Source: Gimesia chilikensis (GTDB lineage: Bacteria > Planctomycetota > Planctomycetia > Planctomycetales > Planctomycetaceae). Taken from it: 64,000 nt of DNA. Within the stretch, counting starts at the first letter, position 1, and every line of letters starts with the position of its first letter. The position numbers and the translations under genes were made by a program. The stretch spans positions 310,001 through 374,000 of the forward strand of contig NZ_VTSR01000009.1 in assembly GCF_008329715.1 (NCBI RefSeq), read 5' to 3'. Of this stretch, positions 1 through 9,538 are shown piece by piece. The notes beneath the pieces are model-generated. The model made no database searches. It saw only the letters and a list, made by a program, of their open reading frames with translations, and was not told the origin of the DNA.

Positions 1-394
<394 letters not shown>

Positions 395-489
395 TCGACG
401 CGGGCCCCTGATCAGGAAGATCACAGCCCGCAAATAAAGAATGCGTTCCTCACTGGTATTGTCTGGAAGTAAAGGATGACTTTCCAAAC

Positions 490-1026
490 ATGTTTGATCT
501 GAATAATACCAATACAATTCTGACGGGTGTGCTGATCCTGGTAATTGCCTGGTCGCTTCGCAAAAACTTTCGCGCACAGCACAAATCGAAAAACCGCGAT
601 CCACTGGAAGAGGCCCGCAGCGAACTCACCAGTCTGGAACAGAACCAGATGAACCGGCTGAATCAGCTGGAGGTCAAACTCTACGATTACGGTCGCGAGG
701 TGGAGGCCCGCAGTGAAGATCGACTGCGGGTGCTGGACGAACTGCTGCAGGAAGCGGATCAGGAAATCAATCGTCTACGGACGCAACTGGCGCTGGCACA
801 ACAGGGGCTGTCGGCCGATCAATCTGCTGCGGGACCAGACATCCTGATGTATGAGCAGGAGCGGAGGCGGCTCTCCGCGAGTGCAGAACAACGACTGATG
901 ATGGTCTATTTAAGCCAGGCTGGTTTTTCCGCGCAGGAAATCAGCAACTGTTTTCAGTGCAGTCTGCAGGAAGTCGAAAAGGTACTTGCAGAAGATCTGC
1001 CACGTCCCGATTCCGAGACCGCCTGA
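490..1026 (+). CDS. Small membrane-anchored coiled-coil protein of unknown function
   Basis: A 178-residue protein with one N-terminal hydrophobic segment (about residues 9-23), a basic stop-transfer region (RKNFRAQHKSKNR), and a long charged helix (about 40-110) that looks like a coiled coil. The C-terminus (about 138-168, MMVYLSQAGFSAQEISNCF) reads like a small helix-turn-helix. The arrangement resembles small proteins with a membrane anchor, a coiled coil and a C-terminal HTH-like end (DUF6115-like), but I do not recognise the family with certainty. It starts 95 bp after larC on the same strand and could be co-transcribed. Confidence 0.7.
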   Translation: MFDLNNTNTILTGVLILVIAWSLRKNFRAQHKSKNRDPLEEARSELTSLEQNQMNRLNQLEVKLYDYGREVEARSEDRLRVLDELLQEADQEINRLRTQLALAQQGLSADQSAAGPDILMYEQERRRLSASAEQRLMMVYLSQAGFSAQEISNCFQCSLQEVEKVLAEDLPRPDSETA

Positions 1027-1068
1027 AAGTGGATCAACTACAGGACCTTAAACTGACAGAGTCGCAGC

Positions 1069-2247
1069 TTAGCCCTGAAACAGTTCGCCAATTGGTGCTG
1101 CATCCACCAGGCTGATCTGCTGATCGTCCTGACGTGCCAGGCAGCTCTGAGGATTGAGGCCCAGGTGCTGATAGATGCTCGCCGTCAGCTCGGCTGCATG
1201 GACGGGCCGCTCAACGGGACTGCTGGCCCGCGAATCGCTGGCGCCAATTACCTGACCGCCGGGAGTCGCACCGCCGGCTACGAGGGCCGACCAGACATGT
1301 GGCCAGTGATCGCGTCCGCCGGAAGCGTTGATCTGTGGTGTGCGACCAAACTCACCTGTGGCTACGACGAGTGTATCCTGGAGCAATCCGCGGGAGGCCA
1401 GATCGTCGAGCAGCGTGGAAAGGGCTTTGTCAAAAGCTGGGCCGAGTGAATCGCGGTATTCGTAAACTTTCCCTGCGGTCCCGGCGCCGGTGCCGTGACA
1501 GTCCCAGGTCAGTTGCTCATGCAGATCGTCAAACAGATTGACGACGACACACCGCGTACCCCGCTCGACCAGTTGCCGAGCCTGGAGCAAGAGCTTGCCG
1601 AAACGATGCTTGCCGTACTGCTGCTGAATGGCCGGAGACTCGCCGGCGATTTCAATTTCATATTCGGTAGAAGCTGACTTCGTTCCAATCGTGGTGGCGG
1701 GAGCAAACTCTTCGCCCAGGAAGGTTGCCTGCTGGCCACGATAAGTATTGACTCCCAGGGAGTGTACCAGACGGGGTAGTACCACAAACGGTGGCGCATC
1801 GCCCCGCGGTCCCCACTGGCGGGCGACAACCGAACCAAAGCATGGATAGTTCAGCGAACCGCGTGAGACGCGACCGGTCTGAATTAACTGGTGACCGGTT
1901 TCATGAATCGGGGCGGCATCGTGATAGAGAGAACGAATCAGCGAAAACTGTCCGGTTCGTTGTGCAAGTTGCGGAAAGGCTTCACTCACCTGCAGACCAG
2001 GCACTGTCGTGGAGATCGCTTTCAAAGGTCCCCGGATCTCGGCAGGTGCATCGGGTTTGGGGTCAAAGGTTTCCAGCTGGCTGGCGCCGCCGGTCATCAT
2101 GATCAGGATGCAGTTTTTCTCAGAGCGATCGCTGCGAGTCGCTGCGAGGGCGGCCCGCTCGGCCATGGAGAGGCCAACAAAGCTTAAACTGCCCACCCGG
2201 AGAAAATCCCGCCGCGATACTTCCGATTGTTTTTGCCTGGAGTTCAT
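1069..2247 (-). CDS. DUF1501 family protein, Tat-exported
   Basis: A 392-residue protein with a twin-arginine signal (SRRDFLRVG, residues 11-19) followed by a hydrophobic stretch, so it should be exported folded by Tat. The body is DUF1501, a family related to sulfatases/alkaline phosphatases and very abundant in planctomycetes. Typical pieces are ILIMMTGGASQLETFDPKP near the N-terminus and GEFGRTPQ...GGRDHWPHVW near the C-terminus. Family members are often paired with DUF1549/DUF1553 cytochrome-like proteins, but no such partner is adjacent here. The biochemical role is unknown. The gene converges on the small coiled-coil gene with a 42-bp gap. Confidence 0.9.
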   Translation of the reverse strand: MNSRQKQSEVSRRDFLRVGSLSFVGLSMAERAALAATRSDRSEKNCILIMMTGGASQLETFDPKPDAPAEIRGPLKAISTTVPGLQVSEAFPQLAQRTGQFSLIRSLYHDAAPIHETGHQLIQTGRVSRGSLNYPCFGSVVARQWGPRGDAPPFVVLPRLVHSLGVNTYRGQQATFLGEEFAPATTIGTKSASTEYEIEIAGESPAIQQQYGKHRFGKLLLQARQLVERGTRCVVVNLFDDLHEQLTWDCHGTGAGTAGKVYEYRDSLGPAFDKALSTLLDDLASRGLLQDTLVVATGEFGRTPQINASGGRDHWPHVWSALVAGGATPGGQVIGASDSRASSPVERPVHAAELTASIYQHLGLNPQSCLARQDDQQISLVDAAPIGELFQG

Positions 2248-2385
2248 ACGTCTTTTACTCGATTGAATACAGTCTCAAAGGTATACGCTGTGGGTGAAAT
2301 ATTATACCAGCCCTCGACTATAGTCGAAGAAATCCTCACGGAGAATTCAACCTGTTTCTGAAACTTCACAGTCAAAATCCAAAGT

Positions 2386-3369
2386 TCAGACCGATTTCCG
2401 GTGTTCGAGTGTGGCGCCCTGATTCAACGGTTTGACGATACGGGCCAGGCATTCTTCGCCGTAACCTGCTGATTTAATTAGACTTGAGAGACTCTCTGCT
2501 TCTCCCTCATCCGCACAGATTACAGATAATGTCGGCCCCCAGGAGGTCTGGGCGATACCCTCAACTCCTTGCGAGAGCAGTAGTTGCTCCAGTTCCCGCA
2601 TCCGGGGATGAGCCAGAACGCCCCCCTGGACCGGTGCAAAGAATTCACCGACTAAATGACCGAATTCTGTCAGGCCACTGGCGAACTCCGAAAAATTCTG
2701 TTCCAGAACCGCTGGTGCCAGCTGCATCAGCGCCAGACGACAGAGTTTTTCCGTCAACGCGTCCGGCATCGGCCCCAGTTGCTGAATAGCATCCGCTTCG
2801 ACGGCTCCCGAGATGCCAGCCTGGTCCTGCGGGGTGATTAAGAGAATCCGCCACGGTTCCGGAAAGGGAGCCTGAAACACGAGGGGACTGATATCAGCGG
2901 AATCCCGTTTTCCGGCTTCGATGAGAAATCCCCCCTTGTCGAATCCGTAAACCCCCAGGGCAGACCTTGCGCCACGATCGACAAGTTGAGCGAGTTCGAC
3001 CGATGAAAGTTCGTCTTGGTCCATGAGTGCTGCCAGTCCACGGGCCACTGCGAGACTGAGCTGTGTCCCTGAACCAAAGCCGGAGTGCTGGGGGATTTCA
3101 GACTGGACCGTGATTTCAAAACAGTGATCGCCGAGCCAGTCTGGAGAACTGTTACGGAGAACCTGCAGCGCGGTCTGAATTTTCTCAGCGCTGCCTGCAC
3201 TGCCCGCGATCTGATCTTCCTGCGAGGAAGAGTATCTCACGGAGAGCACCAGCGTGGGTTCATCCACCATCAGACCGAGGCCACCAAATTCGCGCCCGGT
3301 GCGGGGGGCGAGCGAAAGCAGTCCCCAGTGCAGACGGCTTCCGGTGGTGACGATCACTTCAGGTGACAT
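2386..3369 (-). CDS. Beta-ribofuranosylaminobenzene 5'-phosphate synthase (GHMP fold)
   Basis: A 327-residue protein of the GHMP-kinase fold. The N-terminus (TTGSRLHWGLLSL) and the phosphate loop IPQHSGFGSGTQLS at residues 92-105 fit beta-RFAP synthase. This enzyme condenses 4-hydroxybenzoate or p-aminobenzoate with PRPP, the committed step of tetrahydromethanopterin biosynthesis. The DUF447 gene lies 44 bp upstream on the same strand. These two families co-occur in H4MPT clusters of methylotrophs, methanogens and planctomycetes. That context, with fae and methylene-H4MPT dehydrogenase 5-7 kb away, supports the call. A different GHMP kinase is the main alternative. Confidence 0.85.
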   Translation of the reverse strand: MSPEVIVTTGSRLHWGLLSLAPRTGREFGGLGLMVDEPTLVLSVRYSSSQEDQIAGSAGSAEKIQTALQVLRNSSPDWLGDHCFEITVQSEIPQHSGFGSGTQLSLAVARGLAALMDQDELSSVELAQLVDRGARSALGVYGFDKGGFLIEAGKRDSADISPLVFQAPFPEPWRILLITPQDQAGISGAVEADAIQQLGPMPDALTEKLCRLALMQLAPAVLEQNFSEFASGLTEFGHLVGEFFAPVQGGVLAHPRMRELEQLLLSQGVEGIAQTSWGPTLSVICADEGEAESLSSLIKSAGYGEECLARIVKPLNQGATLEHRKSV

Positions 3370-3413
3370 GGCGAATCTGATTTCCGAGCTGGCGTGAGTG
3401 TGGATAAGACGAT

Positions 3414-4040
3414 TTAAGACTGCAACTCAGCATACGCTCTGGTGACATATTCTTCCAGTAAACGGAAGGCTTCTGTTTCTGTAGGACCAGCGGTTTTACG
3501 CACGATTTCGGCGAGTGACTCATACTGCTGTAATAACTCGGCCTGTGGGATCAGATGCGTACGCGTGGCCAGGATGGCGGCTTCGAGGACGGCGTGCTTT
3601 GCCCGGTTGAGACCGAAGAAGTCACGAATGCGGCCCTGATGCACAACCCGGGCCTGCATGACGGTCCGCAGGTCAGAATCATCGATCGATTCGATCTCGA
3701 ATTCATACCAGCGACAGGCGGATTGAAGTACAGCCCCTTCGATCCGTTCTGCGGGAAATGTTTCCGGCAATGACTCCAATCGACCGATGGCGGCTTTTGT
3801 AAGGAGCAGCACATCATCGACGACGTGAAAGACACCGCAGCGGGTCTCTTTCAGATTCTGACAGGTCCGTGAAGTCTGGAAGGGACGCAAGATGAGTTGG
3901 GTCATTTCCTGATCGACCAGCGGCCCCATCGGCGCGAGATTATACTCGCCCTCCTGATTACGACTGGTGACCATGCCTTCCAGAATCATTTGCAATGTGC
4001 CTTCTGCCGGGATCTGATATTTTTTCACAGACCCTATCAT
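3414..4040 (-). CDS. DUF447 family protein linked to H4MPT biosynthesis
   Basis: A 208-residue protein with the DUF447 hallmark near the N-terminus (ILEGMVTSRNQEG...NLAPMGP). The family has a split-barrel, flavin-reductase-like fold. It is found in archaea and in bacteria with H4MPT-linked C1 metabolism, where it sits among the H4MPT genes. Its exact step is not established. Here it is directly upstream of the beta-RFAP synthase gene (44 bp, same strand), so the two are probably one operon. A later start at residue 18 (MILEG) is possible. Confidence 0.8.
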   Translation of the reverse strand: MIGSVKKYQIPAEGTLQMILEGMVTSRNQEGEYNLAPMGPLVDQEMTQLILRPFQTSRTCQNLKETRCGVFHVVDDVLLLTKAAIGRLESLPETFPAERIEGAVLQSACRWYEFEIESIDDSDLRTVMQARVVHQGRIRDFFGLNRAKHAVLEAAILATRTHLIPQAELLQQYESLAEIVRKTAGPTETEAFRLLEEYVTRAYAELQS

Positions 4041-4135
4041 AGTTCAGAAAGCGACGGAGGGGAAACCAGTGGCTGCACCAATTGCGTGAGATCGACGGGA
4101 ACAGCGCTGTCAGACCTGCGTGGGAAACATTCGAC

Positions 4136-6856
4136 TTAGCGAGTGAATCCGACGTAGAAGCTGAAGACCTGTGTCTGGTCGAAAGACTCTTTGGCGAGAG
4201 GCACAGAGAAGTCCAGTGCGACGGGAACCGGGCCCATAGCGGGAACCGTGAGTCGCAGACCGGCACCGACAGAGACACGGAACTGATCCAGTGAAACATC
4301 TTCTTCCACGGTACCGAAGTCACTGAAGAAGACCATCTGAATCATTTCGTCTGCGGTAATCGGCATCATGTACTGTGCACTACCCAGGAAGCTCCAGCGA
4401 CCACCGATGGCGATGCCGTTTTCGCGGGGAGTCACACCACGGAATTCGAAGCCGCGGAAGGTCTGGAAACCACCGGCATAGTAACGTTCGAAGACCGGGG
4501 TATCAGTATCGGTCCAGCCAAGCTGTGCACTCAGCGAGAGGATGTGACGTCCGCCGCCATCCGGTCGTTTGTACAACGTGAAGTACTGGCTGCCGTTGGC
4601 TTCGAGGCGACTGTAAGTGTAATCGCCCACTGCCTGCTCAGCCGCCCATTCCAGCAGGTGACCTTCGGCTGGCAGGAACGCGGCATCACGCGTATCGTGG
4701 TTCAGCGAGATGCGGAAAGTATTCAGCAGGTTGTCCCCCACAGACGCCTGCACGATGGCGGGGGTGGGAGTACGTGGGTTATACAGTTTGACGTCTTCCA
4801 GACGGTACTGGGTGTTGATCGACCATTCCTGAGTCAACTGACGGCCCAGTGAGAAACGACCACCAACACGTTGTTCGTCCCAGTCGGTATAGTAACGGGT
4901 GAAGTAGAAACCGCTGACACCCAGACTGAAGTTGGTATCCAGAAAGTAGGGATCGGTCCAGTTAACGAGGTAACGGCTGACCTGATCACCGGGAACAGCT
5001 TCGGCACGGAACCGCTGTCCGCCACCACGCCAGGCAGTACCATCGAGAATATCTTCCATGCTGCGCGGAGGACGGAGAATATCAAAGTTTTCTTCCTGCA
5101 GGACGATCGAACCGACCACACCGGCGTTACTGTTCACACCCACGCCGAACATCAGACGTCCGGTACGGCTTTCAGAAGCATAGACGTCCAGGTCGACCCA
5201 ACCAGGTTGCTGCTGAGGAAACTCGGTACCCATTGGATCGCCGAGGGGGCTTTCCCCAAACAGTGGATTCAGTGGTTCCGGAATACCGTTGTCATAGTTC
5301 TGCCCGCGGAAGATCTGTCCTGTCCGCTGAGGAGACTGATAAGAAACGGGCTCGGTTTTGATGCCTTCAAACAGATCCTGATTCTGCTGAGGAGCAGGTT
5401 GCTTGTAAGTCTGGCTGCGATACTTGAGATTAGGATAACGCAATTTCTGGACCTGCTGCTCGTCTGCATTCTGTCCCCGCAGAACATCGTTTTCGCGGCT
5501 GGCCAGCATTTCCCGCTCTGGATTGACGCGTGTCACATTGATGCGCGGTCCATCCTGAGGTCCTTTCTGGAAGACCTGGTTACCTTCGATGCGGCGTTTA
5601 CTCTTGGCAATCAGACGCTGATTGGCCAGATCGCCGGGTGCTACCATCATTGGGTTCAAGAGAACGGAACTTTTTGTACGGGGGTTATCGCCGGAAATAT
5701 GAGCGGTAATTTTACGGATGCGATAAGGTTTGTCTTCATTGATGCTGTAAACCAGATCGACTTCACCGGGGGCTTCGAGGAAACGAGGCTGCGGTGTCAC
5801 CTTGGCAAACAGGTGTCCCAGTTCGCCGTAGCGTTCCGAAAGTTTTTCCACGTCGGCGGCCAGGGTGCGGCTGTTGAAGTATTCGCCTGCAGCGAGTTTG
5901 ATATCTTCGCGGATCTCTTCTTCCGAAAAGATGCGATTGCCTTCAATCATGATGTCGCGAATTTTGTAACGTTTGCCTTCGTTGATCGTATATTCGACCT
6001 GCACGCGGGATTTATCTTTGTTGTAACCGACTTTTTCATCGATTTTGACATCAAAGAATCCCAGGCCATTGTAGTACTGTTTGAGAGAAATCAGGTCGTC
6101 CTGAATCGTGGCAGGATCATACTTACCGCCGAAGAAGCTCATTCCCAGCGGTGCTTTTTTCGTCTGCAGTTTGGTCTTCAGCACGCCGTCGCTGACGAAC
6201 TTATTACCGCGGAACTTAATACCGGAAACCACGACTTTGGGGCCTTCTTTGATTTCAAAGATGACTTCGCGGTCATTGGGGTCTCCCCCTTTGAGCAGTT
6301 TCACTTCAGCGAACCGGTAACCCCGTTCGACGTAGAGCTGCTTGATACGGTTAACGGATTCCTGGTTGGCAGCAATATCGAAAGGCGAACCCACCTTCAA
6401 ACCGGTGGTTGCCTGCAGGCGTTTGATTTTGATTTTTTTATAGCCGCGGAATTCTACCTTTTCCACGATGGGACGTTCTTTGACTTTGTATACGAGCACC
6501 AGTCCCTGTTCGGTCTGACGATACACGGGAACCACACTGGCGAACCAGCGCGTGGCAAATAACAGGCGGACGTCTTCAAGAACCATGTCGCGTGTGGCGG
6601 GACGGCCACGTTGAATTTTCGTTTTCTGGAGAATGGCGAGTGCAGGAATTGATTCGTTGCCTTCGACGCGGACATCAAAGATTGACTGATTCAGATCGAT
6701 AGAACGCTTCTGTGGTTCCTGCGCGCTAACGGAATCAATCAGCGGAATGATTCCGTTGATGCAGTTTCCGAAGATTATTATCTGTACCAGGATCAGGCTT
6801 AGAGCCAATCGCAATGCGTTGCCGCATCTGGTGTCAGACGAGACACCTCTTATCAT
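4136..6856 (-). CDS. bamA: Outer-membrane protein assembly factor BamA (Omp85 family)
   Basis: About 906 residues from the chosen ATG at 6856. A GTG at 6901 would add 15 residues, but the ATG places the hydrophobic signal segment (ALRLALSLILVQIIIF) near the N-terminus. Several POTRA repeats follow, recognisable by recurrent patterns such as VEKVEFRGYKKIK, VVSGIKFRGNKFV and RDIMIEGNRIFSEEEI. A Pro/Gln-rich linker (about 420-560) then leads to a C-terminal beta-barrel. The barrel has the conserved loop-6 motif FRGF (about residues 800-803) and ends FSFYVGFTR. BamA inserts beta-barrel proteins into the outer membrane, which fits a diderm planctomycete. The linker between the last POTRA and the barrel is longer than in proteobacteria. 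The end Arg, not Phe, is mildly unusual. Confidence 0.93.
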   Translation of the reverse strand: MIRGVSSDTRCGNALRLALSLILVQIIIFGNCINGIIPLIDSVSAQEPQKRSIDLNQSIFDVRVEGNESIPALAILQKTKIQRGRPATRDMVLEDVRLLFATRWFASVVPVYRQTEQGLVLVYKVKERPIVEKVEFRGYKKIKIKRLQATTGLKVGSPFDIAANQESVNRIKQLYVERGYRFAEVKLLKGGDPNDREVIFEIKEGPKVVVSGIKFRGNKFVSDGVLKTKLQTKKAPLGMSFFGGKYDPATIQDDLISLKQYYNGLGFFDVKIDEKVGYNKDKSRVQVEYTINEGKRYKIRDIMIEGNRIFSEEEIREDIKLAAGEYFNSRTLAADVEKLSERYGELGHLFAKVTPQPRFLEAPGEVDLVYSINEDKPYRIRKITAHISGDNPRTKSSVLLNPMMVAPGDLANQRLIAKSKRRIEGNQVFQKGPQDGPRINVTRVNPEREMLASRENDVLRGQNADEQQVQKLRYPNLKYRSQTYKQPAPQQNQDLFEGIKTEPVSYQSPQRTGQIFRGQNYDNGIPEPLNPLFGESPLGDPMGTEFPQQQPGWVDLDVYASESRTGRLMFGVGVNSNAGVVGSIVLQEENFDILRPPRSMEDILDGTAWRGGGQRFRAEAVPGDQVSRYLVNWTDPYFLDTNFSLGVSGFYFTRYYTDWDEQRVGGRFSLGRQLTQEWSINTQYRLEDVKLYNPRTPTPAIVQASVGDNLLNTFRISLNHDTRDAAFLPAEGHLLEWAAEQAVGDYTYSRLEANGSQYFTLYKRPDGGGRHILSLSAQLGWTDTDTPVFERYYAGGFQTFRGFEFRGVTPRENGIAIGGRWSFLGSAQYMMPITADEMIQMVFFSDFGTVEEDVSLDQFRVSVGAGLRLTVPAMGPVPVALDFSVPLAKESFDQTQVFSFYVGFTR

Positions 6857-7216
6857 GTCAGATCCAATTGTAAATATTGCGAGAAAAGATATGAGGTTCA
6901 CATTCTTGTGACAGGTTGGAAATCACTTTTTCATTGTCCCGGCGACTCAGAGAGGATTTGAGAAACGGGACTGAAAGACAGGAAAGTTACCCTCCGATTC
7001 GAAGTGGGTTGCGTAGAAATAACGGAAAACGAAAACAGCCGCAAGACGAGTTTCCCGGCGTCATTCAGATTTGGCGGGTTCGTAGAGAAAAAATTACGCA
7101 GGCAGAGTTTGAAGCGTGTAAGACTTACAAAACCACGGGGATTTTCCGCTGCGCAGAGGGATTTTCGACCGCTATTTCATGAATCTGGAGAAGCTGGTCA
7201 AAGCGAGGAGTTCGAG
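6857..7216. other. Intergenic region upstream of bamA, nothing recognised
   Basis: About 360 bp between the bamA start and the anti-sigma stop. It must hold the bamA promoter on the minus strand. I see no RNA gene, strong hairpin or convincing small ORF. The short ORFs here lack homology cues. Confidence 0.6.
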
Positions 7217-7837
7217 CTAGTCGGCCGAAGACTGCAGGTGGCAGGCCACACAGGAGAGGACGACGCTGTGGGCCGATGCTTTCGTGCTGCGGGTCGATTT
7301 CTGCTGCTCGCTGCTGATGTTCTGATCCCGCTGGGCGATCCAGAGGCAGGGCTCCTGAGCAGGCAGGCTGGCTGCTGCTCCCACAGGCATCTTCTCGGAA
7401 GGAACATCCATGGAAATTCCCCAGCCCAGAACGAAACCGACGAACAGCACCAGGGCGGCCTGCAGCATTCGTTTGCGCTGGATGATTGCCGGGGAGACTT
7501 CGGTACTCGGCTGGCTGAGTCCAACTTCAGCGCTCAACCGGGTTGCCGCCTGTTCAGCAATCCGTACTGCTTCCGGCGAGAGGAACGGTTTTCCACCAGA
7601 CGTAAAGCCGGTGTCATTTTGAGAATCACCCTGGTGTGTAAAATGGGCGTCGAACAGGGCCAGCTCTTCTTCAGAGAGATCATTTCCGTCTGAGAGTTTC
7701 TGGAACGAGGTCAGCGCGGGCGCGAGCGTTTCCTGCATCTGCCGACAACGGGGACACATCTGCAGGTGCCACTGCAGTTCGTCACAGTTATAGTCCGCAG
7801 GATGAGTCATTAATTCAAAAGCTTCGTCACAATTCAT
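7217..7837 (-). CDS. Zinc-finger anti-sigma factor with a C-terminal CxxCH motif
   Basis: A 206-residue protein whose start overlaps the stop of the upstream ECF sigma gene by 4 bp (ATGA at 7834-7837), so the two are translationally coupled. The N-terminal H24-x3-C28-x2-C31 is the ZAS anti-sigma zinc motif. A single membrane segment lies at about residues 124-143, followed by about 60 outside residues. Those end in C196-V-A-C199-H200, a consensus c-type heme attachment site. The role expected for the family is to hold the sigma factor at the membrane until a signal is sensed. A heme- or redox-dependent signal is my inference from the CxxCH motif. Confidence 0.85.
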   Translation of the reverse strand: MNCDEAFELMTHPADYNCDELQWHLQMCPRCRQMQETLAPALTSFQKLSDGNDLSEEELALFDAHFTHQGDSQNDTGFTSGGKPFLSPEAVRIAEQAATRLSAEVGLSQPSTEVSPAIIQRKRMLQAALVLFVGFVLGWGISMDVPSEKMPVGAAASLPAQEPCLWIAQRDQNISSEQQKSTRSTKASAHSVVLSCVACHLQSSAD

Positions 7838-8427
7838 GAGACTTCTCCTTCTGAAGGGGTCTCTTCAGAAAAACGCTGAGCGAGTTGAAGCAATCCATTT
7901 TTCACACGTATTTTTGCAGCCGAAAGACTGCATTCCATCGTCAGAGCAATTTCAGAGAATTTCAGGCCTCCAAAAAACCGCAGACGGAGTGCATCCGCCT
8001 GGACTTCCGGCAGATCAGCCAGGTAAGCCACCAGCAGTTCAAACTGCTCGGTTCTGAGAGCGGTCTGCAGGGGTGTTTCGGTCGAACTGGGCTCGGGAAT
8101 CCTGATTTCTTCGCTGGTTCCCAATGCAGACCGCACGACTTCGCGGGGTTGCTTCATTTCCCGCTTGTAATGCCGACGACAGAGGTTCAGGAAGATCGTC
8201 CAGAGCCAGGTTGAAAAGGCAAAGGCAGGATTGTAAGTCTCCCGGGCCGCATAGGCAGCCAGGAATGCTTCCTGCACGAGGTCCTCCGCGGCACATTGGT
8301 TCCCGTATTTGCTCCAGGCGAAGCGTAACAGACGCTGACGATAGCGCAACACAAGTTCGTCGAACAGGAGATATTCTCCTGCACAGACGCGCTTCATGAT
8401 GGCGGCATCGTCCAGTTTCTGATTCAT
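7834..8427 (-). CDS. ECF-type RNA polymerase sigma factor
   Basis: A 197-residue protein with sigma region 2 (YRQRLLRFAW...AAEDLVQEAFLAAY...TWLWTIFLNLCRRHYKRE) and region 4 (ADALRLRFFGGLKFSEIALTMECSLSAAKIRVKNGL). It lacks regions 1 and 3, as expected for an ECF sigma factor. It overlaps the downstream anti-sigma gene by 4 bp. The sigma/anti-sigma pair sits inside the H4MPT neighbourhood between bamA and the methylene-H4MPT dehydrogenase gene, but nothing in the sequence shows that it controls those genes. Confidence 0.93.
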   Translation of the reverse strand: MNQKLDDAAIMKRVCAGEYLLFDELVLRYRQRLLRFAWSKYGNQCAAEDLVQEAFLAAYAARETYNPAFAFSTWLWTIFLNLCRRHYKREMKQPREVVRSALGTSEEIRIPEPSSTETPLQTALRTEQFELLVAYLADLPEVQADALRLRFFGGLKFSEIALTMECSLSAAKIRVKNGLLQLAQRFSEETPSEGEVS

Positions 8428-8465
8428 GGCTTACCAGGTTACCGAAGTAAAACGGCCGAAAAGGG

Positions 8466-8504
8466 AGGAACGACCTGTGCGGAAATCCACACAGGCCCGT
8501 TCCT
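8466..8504 (-). terminator. Hairpin downstream of the methylene-H4MPT dehydrogenase gene
   Basis: Paired blocks are AGGAACG 8466-8472 with CGTTCCT 8498-8504, and CCTGTG 8474-8479 with CACAGG 8490-8495, separated by a small asymmetric bulge. Read on the minus strand, the 3' side is followed by CCCTTTTC. It is a plausible but weak intrinsic terminator for the gene ending at 8573. Confidence 0.5.
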
Positions 8505-8572
8505 GATTTTAGCGGTAAGAGTCACTCCGATGCAACCGGAACTCGCGAATCTGGAGTGAAAATGAACTCGAG

Positions 8573-9436
8573 TCAGGACTGCAGTTCGACGCCGATCTGA
8601 TAGATCTCTTCGGTATCGAGAACGAGATCATTGGCTTCGAAGAGTTTACGGATGGCGGCTTTGTGAATTTTCATCTTAGTCCCGCCGACCCCGATGGCAC
8701 CGTAACAGATTTTTCCATCCCGCTCAGTGGCCTTGTCCATGACGTCGACCTCTTCGATGCCGGCAGGTGGAACTGCGTTTAAGTCGATGACGACCTTGAG
8801 ATTCTTCAGGGGCTTCCAGCAGGCTGCGGGGAGCAGTTTGACGCCGGCTGCTCCGGCAGCGATGATCAGGCTGGTCTCCTGGTTGACGGCTTCCAGTTGT
8901 TTGTGGTCTTTCAGCGACAGCGGTTGCAGCCGGGCGTCTTCGACGAGTCCGGCAATCGCATCACAGGCAGCCTGGGCTCGTTCTTCCGAGCGGGAGGCGA
9001 GGACCACTTCAGCGCCACGACGGGCCAGCAGTTGTGCCGCGCGGAGACCGACGGGGCCGGTGCCGCCGAGCACCAGCGCTTTGGTTTGGGAGAAATCGAG
9101 ATGCTTGCCTGCCGCGAGCACGGCTGCAGCTGCGGTGGTATTGCAACCATTGGAATCCATCATGACCGAAACCCGCACGGGTCCAAAGAAGGTCTCCTGA
9201 ACTTTTCGCAGCAGGTTTTCACCCGAATGGGTATCACTGCCACCGATGAAGAGTGCGGTGTTTTTGAGATCTTCCGGTCCGCGGGTAAACATGGCACCAT
9301 GCACGAGTGCTTCGACGTTGACGGGAGTTACTTCGTGATAGCTCATCAATTCATCCACGCCGGCATCAATGGCGACGACGCGATCAAACGTGCTGGCATG
9401 CTGACTGGAATCCAGTTGAATCAGTATTTTTTTCAT
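8573..9436 (-). CDS. Methylene-tetrahydromethanopterin dehydrogenase (MtdA/MtdB/MtdC family)
   Basis: A 287-residue protein. The N-terminal half is the substrate domain (DELMSYHEVTPVNVEALVHGAMFTRG). The C-terminal half is a Rossmann domain with ALVLGGTGPVGLRAAQLLARRGAEVVLASR (about 142-171), the NAD(P) site of this family. The enzyme oxidises methylene-H4MPT to methenyl-H4MPT in formaldehyde oxidation. Planctomycetes are known to carry a distinct MtdC class. I cannot separate MtdB from MtdC by eye, so no symbol is given. It lies just downstream of fae on the same strand, but a terminator-like hairpin separates them. Confidence 0.85.
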   Translation of the reverse strand: MKKILIQLDSSQHASTFDRVVAIDAGVDELMSYHEVTPVNVEALVHGAMFTRGPEDLKNTALFIGGSDTHSGENLLRKVQETFFGPVRVSVMMDSNGCNTTAAAAVLAAGKHLDFSQTKALVLGGTGPVGLRAAQLLARRGAEVVLASRSEERAQAACDAIAGLVEDARLQPLSLKDHKQLEAVNQETSLIIAAGAAGVKLLPAACWKPLKNLKVVIDLNAVPPAGIEEVDVMDKATERDGKICYGAIGVGGTKMKIHKAAIRKLFEANDLVLDTEEIYQIGVELQS

Positions 9437-9475
9437 GAGAGTTCTGCAACCTGATCAATGCGAAACTGACAAATG

Positions 9476-9505
9476 GAAAAACCCCTGTTCGATGTGAACA
9501 GGGGT
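9476..9505 (-). terminator. Intrinsic terminator of fae
   Basis: A perfect 10-bp inverted repeat (9481-9490 with 9496-9505, 5-nt loop) is followed on the minus strand by TTTTTCC. It lies between fae (stop at 9539) and the dehydrogenase start (9436), so fae is probably a single-gene transcript or is attenuated here. Confidence 0.85.
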
Positions 9506-9538
9506 CTGAATTCGATCTATCCACTTAGAGCGGAATGA

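Noticed and set aside
4871-6562. Long plus-strand open frame (563 aa) inside bamA
   Set aside because: It is antisense to the clear BamA reading frame. It has no recognisable motif and is explained by codon use of the opposite strand.
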